Source: Rhodocyclaceae bacterium (GTDB lineage: Bacteria > Pseudomonadota > Gammaproteobacteria > Burkholderiales > Rhodocyclaceae). From it: a stretch of 64,000 nucleotides of DNA. Below, one piece after another: positions 55,918-64,000 of the stretch. Below the pieces are notes generated by a model. It was not told the DNA's origin, did no database searches, and saw nothing but the letters and a program-made list of their open reading frames with translations. How positions within the stretch are numbered: the first letter of the stretch is position 1; each line of letters opens with the position of its first letter. The DNA lies in assembly GCA_018261935.1 (NCBI GenBank), contig JAGTRP010000001.1:1-64000 (forward strand). The letters are read 5' to 3'. The translations under genes and the position numbers were made by a program.

Positions 55918-56136
55918 ATGAGATCCGGTATCCACCCCGATTACAACGAGATTCAGGTGACCTGCTCCTGCGGCAGCACCTTCACCACCCGTTCGACCAT
56001 GAAGAAGGCGCTCCACGTCGAAGTCTGCTCTTCCTGCCACCCGTTCTACACCGGCAAGCAGAAGATCGTCGACACCGCCGGCCGCGTCGAAAAGTTCAAC
56101 CAGAAGTTCGGCGCCCTGCGCAACAAGTCCGCCTGA
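55918..56136 (+). CDS. rpmE: 50S ribosomal protein L31 (zinc-binding type)
   Basis: A 72-residue ribosomal protein. It begins [19 protein letters not shown] and retains the cysteines of the zinc-binding form (CSC near the N-terminus and CSSC in [16 protein letters not shown]). The C-terminal [11 protein letters not shown] is canonical. It lies 86 bases downstream of rho and is followed by a hairpin terminator. Confidence 0.97.
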   Translation: MRSGIHPDYNEIQVTCSCGSTFTTRSTMKKALHVEVCSSCHPFYTGKQKIVDTAGRVEKFNQKFGALRNKSA

Positions 56137-56158
56137 ACCGCTTGAACGCGATCACGGG

Positions 56159-56183
56159 AAGGCAGCCGATGGCTGCCTTTTTC
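56159..56183 (+). terminator. Rho-independent terminator after rpmE
   Basis: A 9-base-pair stem (AAGGCAGCC, 56159-56167, with 56171-56179), a GAT loop and a T-rich tail. It ends only a few bases before the ATG of the next gene at 56188. Confidence 0.85.
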
Positions 56184-56187
56184 TTTT

Positions 56188-57816
56188 ATGGCTGACCTGC
56201 TCGCCAAGCTCCGCCGCGGCATCCGCCTGCCCCCCACCGGCTGGGCCCTGGCCGGCATGCTCGCCTTCTACGTCGTCGCCGGCCTGGTCGGACGCGATCC
56301 CTGGAAGGGCGAAGACGCCATCCACCTGGGCACCGCCTGGCACGTCCTGACCTATAACGACTGGCTCTCCCCCAGCCTCGCCGGCCGCCCCTTCGACGAG
56401 CCCCCTCTTTACTACTGGAGCGCTGCCCTCACCGGCAAACTCCTCGGCTGGCTGCTGCCGCTCCATGACGCCATGCGCTTCGCCAGCGGCATCTGGGTGG
56501 CCCTCGCCCTGGTCGGCATCTACTACGCCGGCCGGGAACTCCACGGCCAGGAATCGGCCGCCGCGAGCCCCCTGCTGCTGGCCGGCAGCGCCGGCCTCGT
56601 CATCCATGCCCACGAGGCCCAGCCCCTTCTGGTAGCACTGGCCGCCTACGGCGGCGCCCTGGGCGCCTTCGCCGCCTTCGGCCGCAAGCCGGGGCTGGCC
56701 GGCAGCTTCTATGGCATCGCCCTGGCCGCCTGCCTGCTGGGCACCGGATTCGCTCCCACCCTGCCGCTTCTGATCGCCGGCCCCCTGGCCGCCCTCCTGG
56801 CCGCCGAGCGCCGCCGGGCTTGGCACGCCTGTCTGCTGGGCTGGCTGCTCTTTGTCCTGCTGGCACTGCCCTGGCCCCTTGCCCTCAGCTTCCTGGAGCC
56901 GGAACGCCTACAGGGCTGGCTGACCGCCGAAAGGACCCAGTTGCTGAGCGGCGGCCCGCCGCTCCGCGCCCTCGGAGCCTATCTGGGATTGTTGCCTTGG
57001 GTGGCCTTCCCGACCCTGCCCATCGCCGCCTGGTGGCTGTGGGCCGACCGCAAGAAATGGCCCCGGGAGCGGGCGATGACCCTGCCCCTGCTGGTCTTCG
57101 GCACCACCCTTGTTCTCCTAGTGGCCGCGTACCGGCCGAAGGAATTGCCGGCCCTCCTGCTGCTGCCGCCCCTGGCGCTGCTCGCCACCCCCGGCGTCCT
57201 GGCCCTGCGCCGGGGCGCGGCCAATGCCTTCGACTGGTTCAGCATGATGACCTTCAGCGTCTTCGTCGGCCTCGTCTGGTTCGGCTGGTCGGCCCTGGCC
57301 CTGGGCTGGCCGGAGCGCCTGGCCAGGCGCACCATCATCCTGCGCCCGGGATTCGTGGGCCATTTCGAGCCCCTGGCGGTGATCATCGCCCTCCTCGGCA
57401 CCCTGTGGTGGATCTGGCTGGTGGTCACCTCGCCGCGCTCCCCCTACCGCAGCCTCATCCACTGGAGCATGGGCTTCGCCATTTTCTGGCTCCTCGCCAC
57501 CCTGCTCTGGCTCCCCTGGTTTGACTACGGGAAGAGCTACCGGCCGGTTGCCCTCGCTGTGGCGAAGGCATTGCCGGCCGATCACGGCTGCGTCGCCGAA
57601 CGCCACCTGCGGGACACCCAGCGCGCCTCCCTGGCCTATTTCAGTGGCATCGAGGCGCTACCCGCCGCCAGCACGGCGGGCCGCCGCTGCGACTGGCTCC
57701 TGGTCCAGGGCGATACCCGCCAGGAACTGGCGGCACCTGACGAAGCGTGGACCAAGGTCTGGGAGGGGAGCCGGCCCGGCGAGAAGCGGGAACGCTTCCG
57801 CCTCTACCGGCGCTAA
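56188..57816 (+). CDS. ArnT-like membrane glycosyltransferase (PMT superfamily)
   Basis: A 542-residue polytopic protein. The first periplasmic loop carries [20 protein letters not shown] with the acidic residues that bind metal and lipid-phosphate sugar in GT83-type enzymes, then [20 protein letters not shown]. About ten to twelve helices follow and a soluble C-terminal part ([20 protein letters not shown]). The likely role is transfer of a sugar from polyprenyl phosphate to an envelope acceptor; the sugar is unknown. The ATG abuts the rpmE terminator and has no ribosome-binding site, so the start or its transcription is odd. It overlaps orn at the 3' end by four bases. Confidence 0.8.
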   Translation: MADLLAKLRRGIRLPPTGWALAGMLAFYVVAGLVGRDPWKGEDAIHLGTAWHVLTYNDWLSPSLAGRPFDEPPLYYWSAALTGKLLGWLLPLHDAMRFASGIWVALALVGIYYAGRELHGQESAAASPLLLAGSAGLVIHAHEAQPLLVALAAYGGALGAFAAFGRKPGLAGSFYGIALAACLLGTGFAPTLPLLIAGPLAALLAAERRRAWHACLLGWLLFVLLALPWPLALSFLEPERLQGWLTAERTQLLSGGPPLRALGAYLGLLPWVAFPTLPIAAWWLWADRKKWPRERAMTLPLLVFGTTLVLLVAAYRPKELPALLLLPPLALLATPGVLALRRGAANAFDWFSMMTFSVFVGLVWFGWSALALGWPERLARRTIILRPGFVGHFEPLAVIIALLGTLWWIWLVVTSPRSPYRSLIHWSMGFAIFWLLATLLWLPWFDYGKSYRPVALAVAKALPADHGCVAERHLRDTQRASLAYFSGIEALPAASTAGRRCDWLLVQGDTRQELAAPDEAWTKVWEGSRPGEKRERFRLYRR

Positions 57817-58358
57817 ATCTTCAGGAAGTGGTCCCGGTAGTACTTGAGTTCTTCGATGGACTCGTAGATGTCGGCCAAGGCCGTGTGCTTGCCCTGCTTC
57901 TTGAAGCCCTTGTAGACCTCCGGTGTCCAGCGCTTGCACAGCTCCTTCAGGGTGCTGACATCGAGGTTGCGGTAATGGAACCAGGCTTCCAGGCTCGGCA
58001 TGTAGCGAGCCATGAAACGGCGGTCCTGGCAGATGGAGTTGCCGCACATGGGGGACTGTCCCTGCCCGACATATTTCTTGAGGAATTCCAGGGCCTCGGC
58101 CTCGACCAGGGCTTCGCCGTGATGGGTCGCCCGGACCCGTTCCAGCAGGCCGGAACGCCCATGGGTTTTCTTGTTCCAATCGTCCATGGCGTCGAGGACA
58201 ACGTCACTCTGGTGGACAACCCAGACCGGCGATTCGGCCACCAGCTCCAGGGCCGAATTGGTAACCACGATGGCGAGTTCGAGGATACGGTCGCCATCGG
58301 GGTTAAGACCGGTCATTTCCATGTCCAGCCAGACGAGGTTGTTCGCGTCGCGTGCCAT
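57813..58358 (-). CDS. orn: Oligoribonuclease
   Basis: A 181-residue DEDDh exonuclease that degrades 2-5-nucleotide RNAs, including pGpG from c-di-GMP breakdown. Motif Exo I is in [20 protein letters not shown], Exo II in TLKELCKRW / [20 protein letters not shown], and Exo III His in [17 protein letters not shown]. The length is typical. Divergent from the M48 protease gene (43-base gap) and convergent with the glycosyltransferase. Its pGpG role connects it to the c-di-GMP enzymes in this window. Confidence 0.96.
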   Translation of the reverse strand: MARDANNLVWLDMEMTGLNPDGDRILELAIVVTNSALELVAESPVWVVHQSDVVLDAMDDWNKKTHGRSGLLERVRATHHGEALVEAEALEFLKKYVGQGQSPMCGNSICQDRRFMARYMPSLEAWFHYRNLDVSTLKELCKRWTPEVYKGFKKQGKHTALADIYESIEELKYYRDHFLKI

Positions 58359-58401
58359 ATAATTGCCTGAAATTCGAAAACCATTATTTTCTCATAGCTC
58401 G

Positions 58402-59655
58402 ATGGCCAGTAGCTTCACCCTGATCTTTCTCGCCGCAGTCATTCTCACCCTCTGCGTCCGGCTCTGGCTGGCCAGGCGCCAGATGGCCTGCGTCCTGGCC
58501 CACCGCGGCCAGGTGCCCGCCCTGTTTGCCGAGCGCATTCCCCTGGCCGCCCACCAGAAGGCCGCCGACTACACCGTCGCCAGGACCCGCCTCGGCATGT
58601 TGGCCATCCTGGCCGAAACGGCAGTCCTCCTGGGGCTCACCCTGGGCGGCGGGCTCGCAGCCCTGCACGCCTTCTGGGACACCCGGCTGGATGGCCTGTG
58701 GTATGGCGTGGCCATGATCTTCAGCGTCATGGTGATTTCCGGCCTGGTGGACCTGCCTTTCGCCCTCTACCGGCAATTCGTGGTGGAAGAGCGTTTCGGC
58801 TTCAACCGCATGACCCTGCGCCTTTTTCTTTCCGACCTCGCCAAGCAGGCCTTCCTCGCCGCTGTCATCGGCACCCCCATCCTCCTGGCCGTACTATGGC
58901 TGATGGCGGCAATGGGCGAGCGCTGGTGGCTTTACGTCTGGCTGTTCTGGTCGGCGGTCAATCTGCTGATCCTGTTCATCTACCCAACCTGGATCGCTCC
59001 CCTCTTCAACAAGTTTTCCCCCCTCGAGGACGGCGAGATGAAGTCCCGCATCGAAGCCCTCCTGCAACGCTGCGGCTTCCAGTCCAAGGGGCTCTTCGTC
59101 ATGGACGGCTCCAAGCGTTCCAGCCACGGCAACGCCTACTTCACCGGTTTCGGCCGCTCCAAGCGCATCGTCTTCTTCGACACCCTGCTCTCCCGTCTCC
59201 ACCCCGCCGAGATCGAGGCCGTGCTGGCCCATGAACTGGGCCATTTCAGCCACCGCCACGTATTGAAGCGCATCATTCTCCTGTTCGCCCTCTCCCTGGC
59301 CGGGCTCTGGCTCCTCGGGCAGCTGGTGGACGCTCCCTGGTTCTACGAGGGCCTCGGGGTGCCCGCCCGGAACACGGCCCTGGCCCTCATCCTCTTTTTC
59401 CTGGTCATCCCGGTGTTCGTCTTTCCGGCCAGCCCGGTGATGAGCCTGCTTTCCCGCCGTCACGAGTTCGAGGCCGATGCCTATGCCGCCCGCCACGCCA
59501 ACGCCGAAGACCTGATCCGCGCCCTGGTGAAGCTCTATGAGGACAATGCCTCCACCCTGACGCCGGACCGGTTGCATTCCCTGGTTTACGACTCCCACCC
59601 GCCGGCCGCCGAACGCATCGATCACCTGCGGCTCCAGGCCTCCCCATGCGCCTGA
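58402..59655 (+). CDS. M48 family (Ste24-like) membrane metallopeptidase
   Basis: A 417-residue CAAX-prenyl-protease-type zinc peptidase. It has several N-terminal helices, the family loop RQFVVEERFGFNRMTLRLFL, then GSKRSSHGNAYFTGFG. The zinc site HELGHFSHRH lies near residue 280, with the third ligand in HEFEADAYAARH. It probably degrades or processes membrane proteins. Start 58402 (ASSFTLIF) is chosen over an ATG at 58363, which would fall in the divergent promoter gap. It overlaps the cytochrome gene by ten bases. The orn-M48-phhB-rsgA order is common in betaproteobacteria. Confidence 0.9.
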   Translation: MASSFTLIFLAAVILTLCVRLWLARRQMACVLAHRGQVPALFAERIPLAAHQKAADYTVARTRLGMLAILAETAVLLGLTLGGGLAALHAFWDTRLDGLWYGVAMIFSVMVISGLVDLPFALYRQFVVEERFGFNRMTLRLFLSDLAKQAFLAAVIGTPILLAVLWLMAAMGERWWLYVWLFWSAVNLLILFIYPTWIAPLFNKFSPLEDGEMKSRIEALLQRCGFQSKGLFVMDGSKRSSHGNAYFTGFGRSKRIVFFDTLLSRLHPAEIEAVLAHELGHFSHRHVLKRIILLFALSLAGLWLLGQLVDAPWFYEGLGVPARNTALALILFFLVIPVFVFPASPVMSLLSRRHEFEADAYAARHANAEDLIRALVKLYEDNASTLTPDRLHSLVYDSHPPAAERIDHLRLQASPCA

Positions 59656-59957
59656 CCGTCTTCCTGGCCGCCCTCCTGCTGCCTGCCGCCGCCCTGGCCG
59701 ACGCCCCCTGGGGCAAAGCCGACCCGAGGCTGGGCAAGGCTCTCCACGACAGGAGCTGCATCGCCTGCCATGCCCGCCTGTACGGCGGCGACGGCAGCAA
59801 GATGTATACCCGGCCAGGACGCCTGGTGACCAACCCGCGCGAACTCCTGCAACGGGTCGCGGCCTGCAACGCCATGACCAAAGCCGGCTGGATTCCCAAG
59901 CAGGAGTCCGCCGTGGCCGCCTGGCTCAACCAGCAGTACTACCGCTTCGACCAATGA
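59646..59957 (+). CDS. Small periplasmic c-type cytochrome
   Basis: A 103-residue protein with a Sec signal (LTVFLAALLLPAAALA) and one heme-binding motif CIACH (CxxCH) near residue 38. A candidate axial methionine lies in DGSKMYTRPG or NAMTKAGW. It resembles cytochrome c proteins found in the orn-rsgA cluster of related bacteria. Its redox partner is unknown. It starts within the last codons of the M48 gene. Confidence 0.88.
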   Translation: MRLTVFLAALLLPAAALADAPWGKADPRLGKALHDRSCIACHARLYGGDGSKMYTRPGRLVTNPRELLQRVAACNAMTKAGWIPKQESAVAAWLNQQYYRFDQ

Positions 59958-59970
59958 CGAGCGAACAACC

Positions 59971-60246
59971 ATGAACTCCGACACCATCGCCGAACGCCTG
60001 CGGGGCCTGGCCGGCTGGTCCTTATCCGGCAATGCCATCGCCAAGGAATTCCGCTTCCCGGATTTCGACGCCGCCATGGCCTTCGTCAATGCCGTGGCCG
60101 ACATCGCTAGGGAGGAAGACCACCATCCCGACCTCGAAGTCGGCTATTCCCGTGTCCGGGTGAGCTACACCACCCACAGCGCCGGCGGGCTCAGCGAGCG
60201 GGATTTCGCCAGCGCCACCCGTGTCGAGCAGTTGCCCGGCCGATGA
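59971..60246 (+). CDS. phhB: Pterin-4a-carbinolamine dehydratase
   Basis: A 91-residue enzyme that dehydrates 4a-hydroxytetrahydrobiopterin, recycling the cofactor of aromatic amino acid hydroxylases. It starts NSDTIAERLRGLAGW; the active-site block is EEDHHPDLEVGYSRVRVSYT, followed by a conserved Asp in SERDFASA. No phenylalanine hydroxylase gene is adjacent. The stop overlaps the rsgA start (ATGA). Confidence 0.93.
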   Translation: MNSDTIAERLRGLAGWSLSGNAIAKEFRFPDFDAAMAFVNAVADIAREEDHHPDLEVGYSRVRVSYTTHSAGGLSERDFASATRVEQLPGR

Positions 60247-61109
60247 AGGATAGCGGCCTGGTGATCGCCGCCCATGGGCGGCAATATGTGGTGGAGCAGG
60301 CCGACGGTTCGACCCTGCCCTGCTTTCCCCGGGGCAAAAAGAGCGAGATCGCCTGCGGCGACCGGGTGGATTTCCGTCCGACCGCCGCCGATCAGGGGGT
60401 GATCGAGGCCATCCAGCCGCGCCGGAACCTCCTCTATCGCTCCAACGAATACCGCCAGAAGCTGATCGCCGCCAACGTGGACCAAGTGGTCCTGGTGGTG
60501 GCCACCGAACCCGCCTTCTCCGACGAACTGGTCACCCGCACCCTGGTCGCCGCCGAAAGCCAGGATATCGACGTCCTCATCGTCCTCAACAAGTGCGACC
60601 TGGAGGATCGCGTGCCGGCGGCCCGCCAGCGGCTGCAGATCTTCGCCAGCCTCGGGTATCCGGTGGTCGAGCTCTGCGCCCGGGCCCACGCCGAGGATCT
60701 GCGCCTCCACCTTGCTGGCCGCACCAGCGTCCTGGTGGGGCAGTCCGGGATGGGCAAATCCACCCTGGTCAATGCCCTGGTGCCGGAAGCCAATGCCGCC
60801 ACCCGGGAAATCTCCGCCGCCCTCGATTCCGGCAAGCACACCACCACCCATGCCTGCCTGTACCACCTGGACGGGTCAAGCCATCTCATCGACTCGCCGG
60901 GCCTCCAGGAATTCGGCCTTGCCCACCTGGACCGGGACGGGCTCGAACACGCCTTCCGGGAATTCCGGCCCTATCTCGGGCAGTGCCGCTTCCGCGACTG
61001 CCGGCACGACCGGGAGCCGGATTGCGCCCTGCGCCTCGCCCTTGCCGAACGCCGCATGGACGAACGACGTTTTGCCGCCTACCGGCGCATTGCCGCCGAG
61101 ATTGCCTGA
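60243..61109 (+). CDS. rsgA: Ribosome small subunit-dependent GTPase A
   Basis: A 288-residue circularly permuted GTPase for 30S maturation. An N-terminal OB fold (GRQYVVEQADGSTLPC) precedes G4 NKCD, then G1 GQSGMGKSTLVN and G3 DSPGLQEFG in the permuted order. A C-terminal zinc finger has C-x5-C-x-H-x5-C in CRFRDCRHDREPDC. The N-terminal is short for the family but complete. It ends the M48-cytochrome-phhB-rsgA series; a small CGATGG/CCATCG inverted repeat follows near 61128-61145. Confidence 0.95.
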   Translation: MKDSGLVIAAHGRQYVVEQADGSTLPCFPRGKKSEIACGDRVDFRPTAADQGVIEAIQPRRNLLYRSNEYRQKLIAANVDQVVLVVATEPAFSDELVTRTLVAAESQDIDVLIVLNKCDLEDRVPAARQRLQIFASLGYPVVELCARAHAEDLRLHLAGRTSVLVGQSGMGKSTLVNALVPEANAATREISAALDSGKHTTTHACLYHLDGSSHLIDSPGLQEFGLAHLDRDGLEHAFREFRPYLGQCRFRDCRHDREPDCALRLALAERRMDERRFAAYRRIAAEIA

Positions 61110-61224
61110 GGCAACCGCACTTCCCGATGGCAAAATCCATCGCGATACGCAACAATATGAATAATACGTAATCACTGTGGGGCGGCCGTCCCCTTCGGCC
61201 AGCGAGTGGAGAGGCACGAGACCG

Positions 61225-62316
61225 ATGGACAGACACCGGGCAACCCTGCTGATTGTTGATGACACGCCGGAAAACCTCACTGTCCTCGGTGAATTGCTGC
61301 AGCCCACCTATCGGGTGCGAGCCGCCAATTCGGGACAGCGCGCCCTGCAGATTGCCGCCAGCGACCCCCAGCCCGACCTGATTCTCCTCGATGTCATGAT
61401 GCCGGACATGGATGGCTACGCTGTCCTTGCCCATCTGCAGGAGGACCTGCGGACCCGGGACATCCCCGTCATCTTCGTCACCGCCATGGACTCCACCGAG
61501 GAAGAGGAGCATGGCCTCGACTGCGGCGCTGTGGATTACATCACCAAGCCCCTGCGGCCGGCCATCGTCATGGCCCGGGTACGGGCCCAGCTCGAGGTCA
61601 AGTACGCCCGGGACTGGCTCAAGAACCAGAACAGTTATCTGGAGGCCGAAGTGGCCCGGCGCATGAGCGAGAACCAGCTCATCCAGGAAGTGAGCATCCA
61701 CGCCCTCGCCCGCCTGGCGGAGACCCGGGACCCGGAAACCGGCAACCATCTGCGCCGGACCCAGGAGTACGTCCTCACCCTGGCCCGGGGCCTGCAACCC
61801 AACCCCCGCTTCTCGGCCTACCTCACCGAGCGCACCATCGAAGCCCTGGCGAAATCGGCCCCCCTCCACGATATCGGCAAGGTCGGCATTCCCGACCATA
61901 TCCTCTTGAAGCCCGGCAAGCTGACGCCGGAAGAGTGGGAGATCATGAAGACCCACTCCAGCCTGGGTTCCGAAGCCATCGCCCAGGCCGAGCGGGATGC
62001 GGCCAAACCGGTGGAATTTCTCGCCATCGCCAAGGAAATCGCCCATTACCATCACGAGAAGTGGGACGGCCGTGGTTATCCGGAAGGCCTCGAGGGCGAC
62101 CAGATTCCGGTCTCCGCCCGTCTGATGGCCCTGGCCGATGTCTTTGACGCCCTGATCACCCGCCGGGTCTACAAGCCGCCGATGCCTTTCGATACGGCAC
62201 GGGACATCATCGCGGGCGAGCGGGGCGGCCATTTCGACCCCGATGTGGTGGATGCGTTTCTCAAGCATTTCGACCATTTCCAGTCCATCGCCGAACGCTA
62301 CGGCGATGGCGAATGA
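61225..62316 (+). CDS. Response regulator with HD-GYP domain (c-di-GMP phosphodiesterase)
   Basis: A 363-residue RpfG-type regulator. The receiver domain (residues 7-122) has LLIVDDTPENL, phosphoacceptor Asp near 56 in LDVMMPDMDG and lysine in ITKPL. A coiled-coil linker follows. The HD-GYP domain (about 150-345) has the metal-binding HDIGKVGIPD, EWEIMKTH, HHEKWDGRGYPEGLEGDQIP and ARLMALADVFDAL. It hydrolyses c-di-GMP to pGpG and GMP. The ATG at 61225 has GAGAGG about ten bases upstream. The truncated sensor gene follows after 69 bases, a likely partner. Confidence 0.93.
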   Translation: MDRHRATLLIVDDTPENLTVLGELLQPTYRVRAANSGQRALQIAASDPQPDLILLDVMMPDMDGYAVLAHLQEDLRTRDIPVIFVTAMDSTEEEEHGLDCGAVDYITKPLRPAIVMARVRAQLEVKYARDWLKNQNSYLEAEVARRMSENQLIQEVSIHALARLAETRDPETGNHLRRTQEYVLTLARGLQPNPRFSAYLTERTIEALAKSAPLHDIGKVGIPDHILLKPGKLTPEEWEIMKTHSSLGSEAIAQAERDAAKPVEFLAIAKEIAHYHHEKWDGRGYPEGLEGDQIPVSARLMALADVFDALITRRVYKPPMPFDTARDIIAGERGGHFDPDVVDAFLKHFDHFQSIAERYGDGE

Positions 62317-62385
62317 CTTCCGGACGCCGGGGGGCGCCCCGGCGCCATCCAGGGTCTTGAGCCCTCGCCTCCGGCGCCTTTGCCC

Positions 62386-64000
62386 GTGACCCCCATCACC
62401 AAGCTCAAACTGGCGGACATCATGACCCCCCGGGTCGCGAGCGTCGCCCCGGAGTGCCGGTCGGAGGAAGCCATCCACCTGATGGCGGCAAGGCGCCTTT
62501 CCTGCCTGGTGGTGCAGAGAACGGATCGCCGCCCCCTCGGCATCATCACCGAACGGGATGCCGTACTGCTGCTCCATGACCGCCGCAGCGGCGGACAGCC
62601 GGTCGCCGATGTCATGAGCTCTCCGGTGCTGACCGCCCCCGCCGACCTCGATTTCCGCTCCGCCGCCCTGCTCCTGCGGGACCATGGCTGCCGGCATCTG
62701 GTGGTGGTCGACCTGGCCGGCCAGACGGCCGGCATCGTGAGCGAGACGGACTTCCGCACCCATCTTGGACTGGACGTGTTCCGCAGCGTCCGCAACCTCG
62801 CGGCGGTCATGGACCGGGAAATCCCCGGGCTGCCCCCGGACCAGCCCGTCTCCGAAGCCGTGGCGTGGATGGTGAACAACCACTGGGACTATCTCCTGGT
62901 CACGGAAAGGCAGAGGGCCATCGGCATCGTCACGGAGCGGGACGCAACCCGGTTGCTGGCATCGGGGATCGACCCCGGCGCCATCACCCTGCGCCAAGCC
63001 ATGAGCACCCCGGTGCATGCAGTGTCCCATTCCGCCTTGGTGGCCGAAGCCGTAGAACAGATGACCCGGCTGGCTTGCCGCCACATGCCGGTGATCGATG
63101 CCGAAGGCCTGGTGGTGGGCGTCGTCAGCCAGCATCGCCTGATGGAAAGGCTGGGCCTCGAGATCATCAACAGCACCTGGCATCGCGAAGTCGTCCTGCA
63201 GGAACGGGCCCTGGCCGAAGACGAATCCCGCAAGCTCCAGGAGCGCTTCCAGGTCGCCTTCCGTGCCAGCCCGGTGGCCATTTCCATCACCCGCGTCAGC
63301 GACGGCTCCTACCTGGACATCAATGACCGCTACGCCCAGATCTTCGGCTGGTCGCGCCAGGAATTGATGGGCCGAACCTCGGTGGACGCGGGCCTGTGGC
63401 CCGACGAAGCCAGCCGCCTCCACTGGCGGGAGTGCCTGGAGCGGAAGGGCGCCGTCCGGGACTACGAGACGGTCTGGCGCAATCGGGAAGGCCAGCCGCG
63501 CCGGGTCTGCATTTCAGCAGAAACCATCCGCCTCGACGACGAACCCCTGGTGCTCGCCTACGTCGCCGACGTCACCGAGCAGCGCCAGGCCGAGGAGCAG
63601 CTGCGCAAGCTCATGCTGGCGGTGGACCAGAGTCCCCACAGCGTCGTCATCACCGACCGGGAGGCCCGCATCGAGTATGTAAACGATGCCTTCCTCGAAG
63701 TCGCGGGCTATCGGCGGGATGAAGTGCTCGGTGAGAATTCGCGCTTCCTCCAGTCCGGCCGGACCCCGCCGGAAAACTATGCCTCCCTGTGGCAATCCCT
63801 GCAGGCCGGGCAGTCATGGAAAGGCGAGTTCATCAACCGCCGGCAGGATGGCGAAATCTATTACGAGTTCGCCCACGTCTCCCCGGTACGCCAGCCGGAC
63901 GGGCGCATCACCCATTACCTGGCGATCAAGGAAGACATCACCGAAAGAAAGCGCATCGGCGCCGAACTGGATCAATATCGCCACCATCTGGAGGACCTGG
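62386..64000 (+). CDS. CBS-CBS-CBS-CBS-PAS-PAS sensor protein, 3' end cut by window edge
   Basis: The first 538 codons of a large soluble signalling protein. Four CBS motifs in two pairs (ADIMTPRVASVAPECRSEEA, VADVMSSPVLTAPADLDFRS, NLAAVMDREIPGLPPDQPVS, LRQAMSTPVHAVSHSALVAE) occupy about residues 8-260. Two PAS domains follow (about 285-405 and 408-530), the second with PHSVVITDREARIEYVNDAF and a PAC end ITHYLAIKEDITERK. The last visible residues (GAELDQYRHHLEDL) are typical of the coiled linker leading to a HisKA domain, so a histidine kinase, perhaps hybrid, is expected. The start is uncertain: GTG 62386 is used, TTG 62380 is possible, and no good ribosome-binding site is seen. Confidence 0.8.
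   Translation, partial: MTPITKLKLADIMTPRVASVAPECRSEEAIHLMAARRLSCLVVQRTDRRPLGIITERDAVLLLHDRRSGGQPVADVMSSPVLTAPADLDFRSAALLLRDHGCRHLVVVDLAGQTAGIVSETDFRTHLGLDVFRSVRNLAAVMDREIPGLPPDQPVSEAVAWMVNNHWDYLLVTERQRAIGIVTERDATRLLASGIDPGAITLRQAMSTPVHAVSHSALVAEAVEQMTRLACRHMPVIDAEGLVVGVVSQHRLMERLGLEIINSTWHREVVLQERALAEDESRKLQERFQVAFRASPVAISITRVSDGSYLDINDRYAQIFGWSRQELMGRTSVDAGLWPDEASRLHWRECLERKGAVRDYETVWRNREGQPRRVCISAETIRLDDEPLVLAYVADVTEQRQAEEQLRKLMLAVDQSPHSVVITDREARIEYVNDAFLEVAGYRRDEVLGENSRFLQSGRTPPENYASLWQSLQAGQSWKGEFINRRQDGEIYYEFAHVSPVRQPDGRITHYLAIKEDITERKRIGAELDQYRHHLEDL

Noticed and set aside
60886-63423. 845-codon open frame on the minus strand
   Set aside because: Antisense to rsgA, the HD-GYP regulator and the CBS-PAS gene, all with full motifs in the plus frames.

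Overview
The window is about 64 kb of GC-rich, gene-dense chromosome from a betaproteobacterium, most likely of the Rhodocyclales type. This placement rests on gene order, not on a database search. The supporting blocks are der-bamB-yfgM-hisS-ispG-rodZ-pilW-rlmN-ndk, hfq-hflX-hflK-hflC-DUF2065-hisZ-purA, trxA-rho-rpmE and orn-M48-phhB-rsgA. One tRNA gene (Leu, CAG) is present. I saw no rRNA, CRISPR array or transposase gene.

Layout. 1-11.6 kb (minus strand): a truncated MGH1-like glucosidase, a pyridoxamine-phosphate-oxidase-type flavoprotein beside an SDR remnant, a norE/norF pair, a class A penicillin-binding protein, a REC-GGDEF regulator and an ABC ATPase-permease-AttH/CrtC-like operon. 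11.6-13.5 kb: a small accessory island. It holds a stefin-like cystatin gene with its own promoter and terminator, then a segment bounded by two 65-bp direct repeats. That segment carries an orphan PoNi-type immunity gene, an effector 3' remnant joined to it by an ATGA overlap, and a hemagglutinin/CdiA-like fragment. 13.7-23.2 kb: DUF599, RarD, a membrane spermidine-synthase-like protein, rlmB, an MFS transporter, a PAS-GGDEF protein, rnr, tRNA-Leu and an exported SRPBCC protein.

23.4-38.8 kb: a nearly unbroken minus-strand run of core genes (purA back to ndk) with many 4-bp ATGA overlaps. 38.9-42.2 kb: a dctPQM TRAP transporter operon, ending in a hairpin terminator and preceded by an inverted repeat and a decayed LuxR/FixJ-type regulator fragment. 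42.3-52.6 kb: a Tad/Flp pilus locus. Its plus-strand operon is cpaB-cpaC-cpaE-cpaF-tadB-tadC-tadD-DUF3613-tadG; the Flp pilin (55 aa), the prepilin peptidase and tadE lie on the opposite strand and converge on it. 52.7-64 kb: a membrane diguanylate cyclase, trxA-rho-rpmE, an ArnT-like glycosyltransferase, orn, an M48 protease, a small cytochrome c, phhB, rsgA, a REC-HD-GYP phosphodiesterase and a truncated four-CBS/two-PAS sensor protein running off the end.

How it works together. Most of the window is core translation, RNA decay, envelope and nucleotide metabolism. Over this lie a surface-attachment system (Tad pili) and four c-di-GMP proteins (three GGDEF, one HD-GYP), fitting a bacterium that switches between attached and free life. 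The most unusual content is the 11.6-13.5 kb island: a eukaryote-like cysteine-protease-inhibitor fold next to the wreck of an interbacterial toxin-immunity locus.
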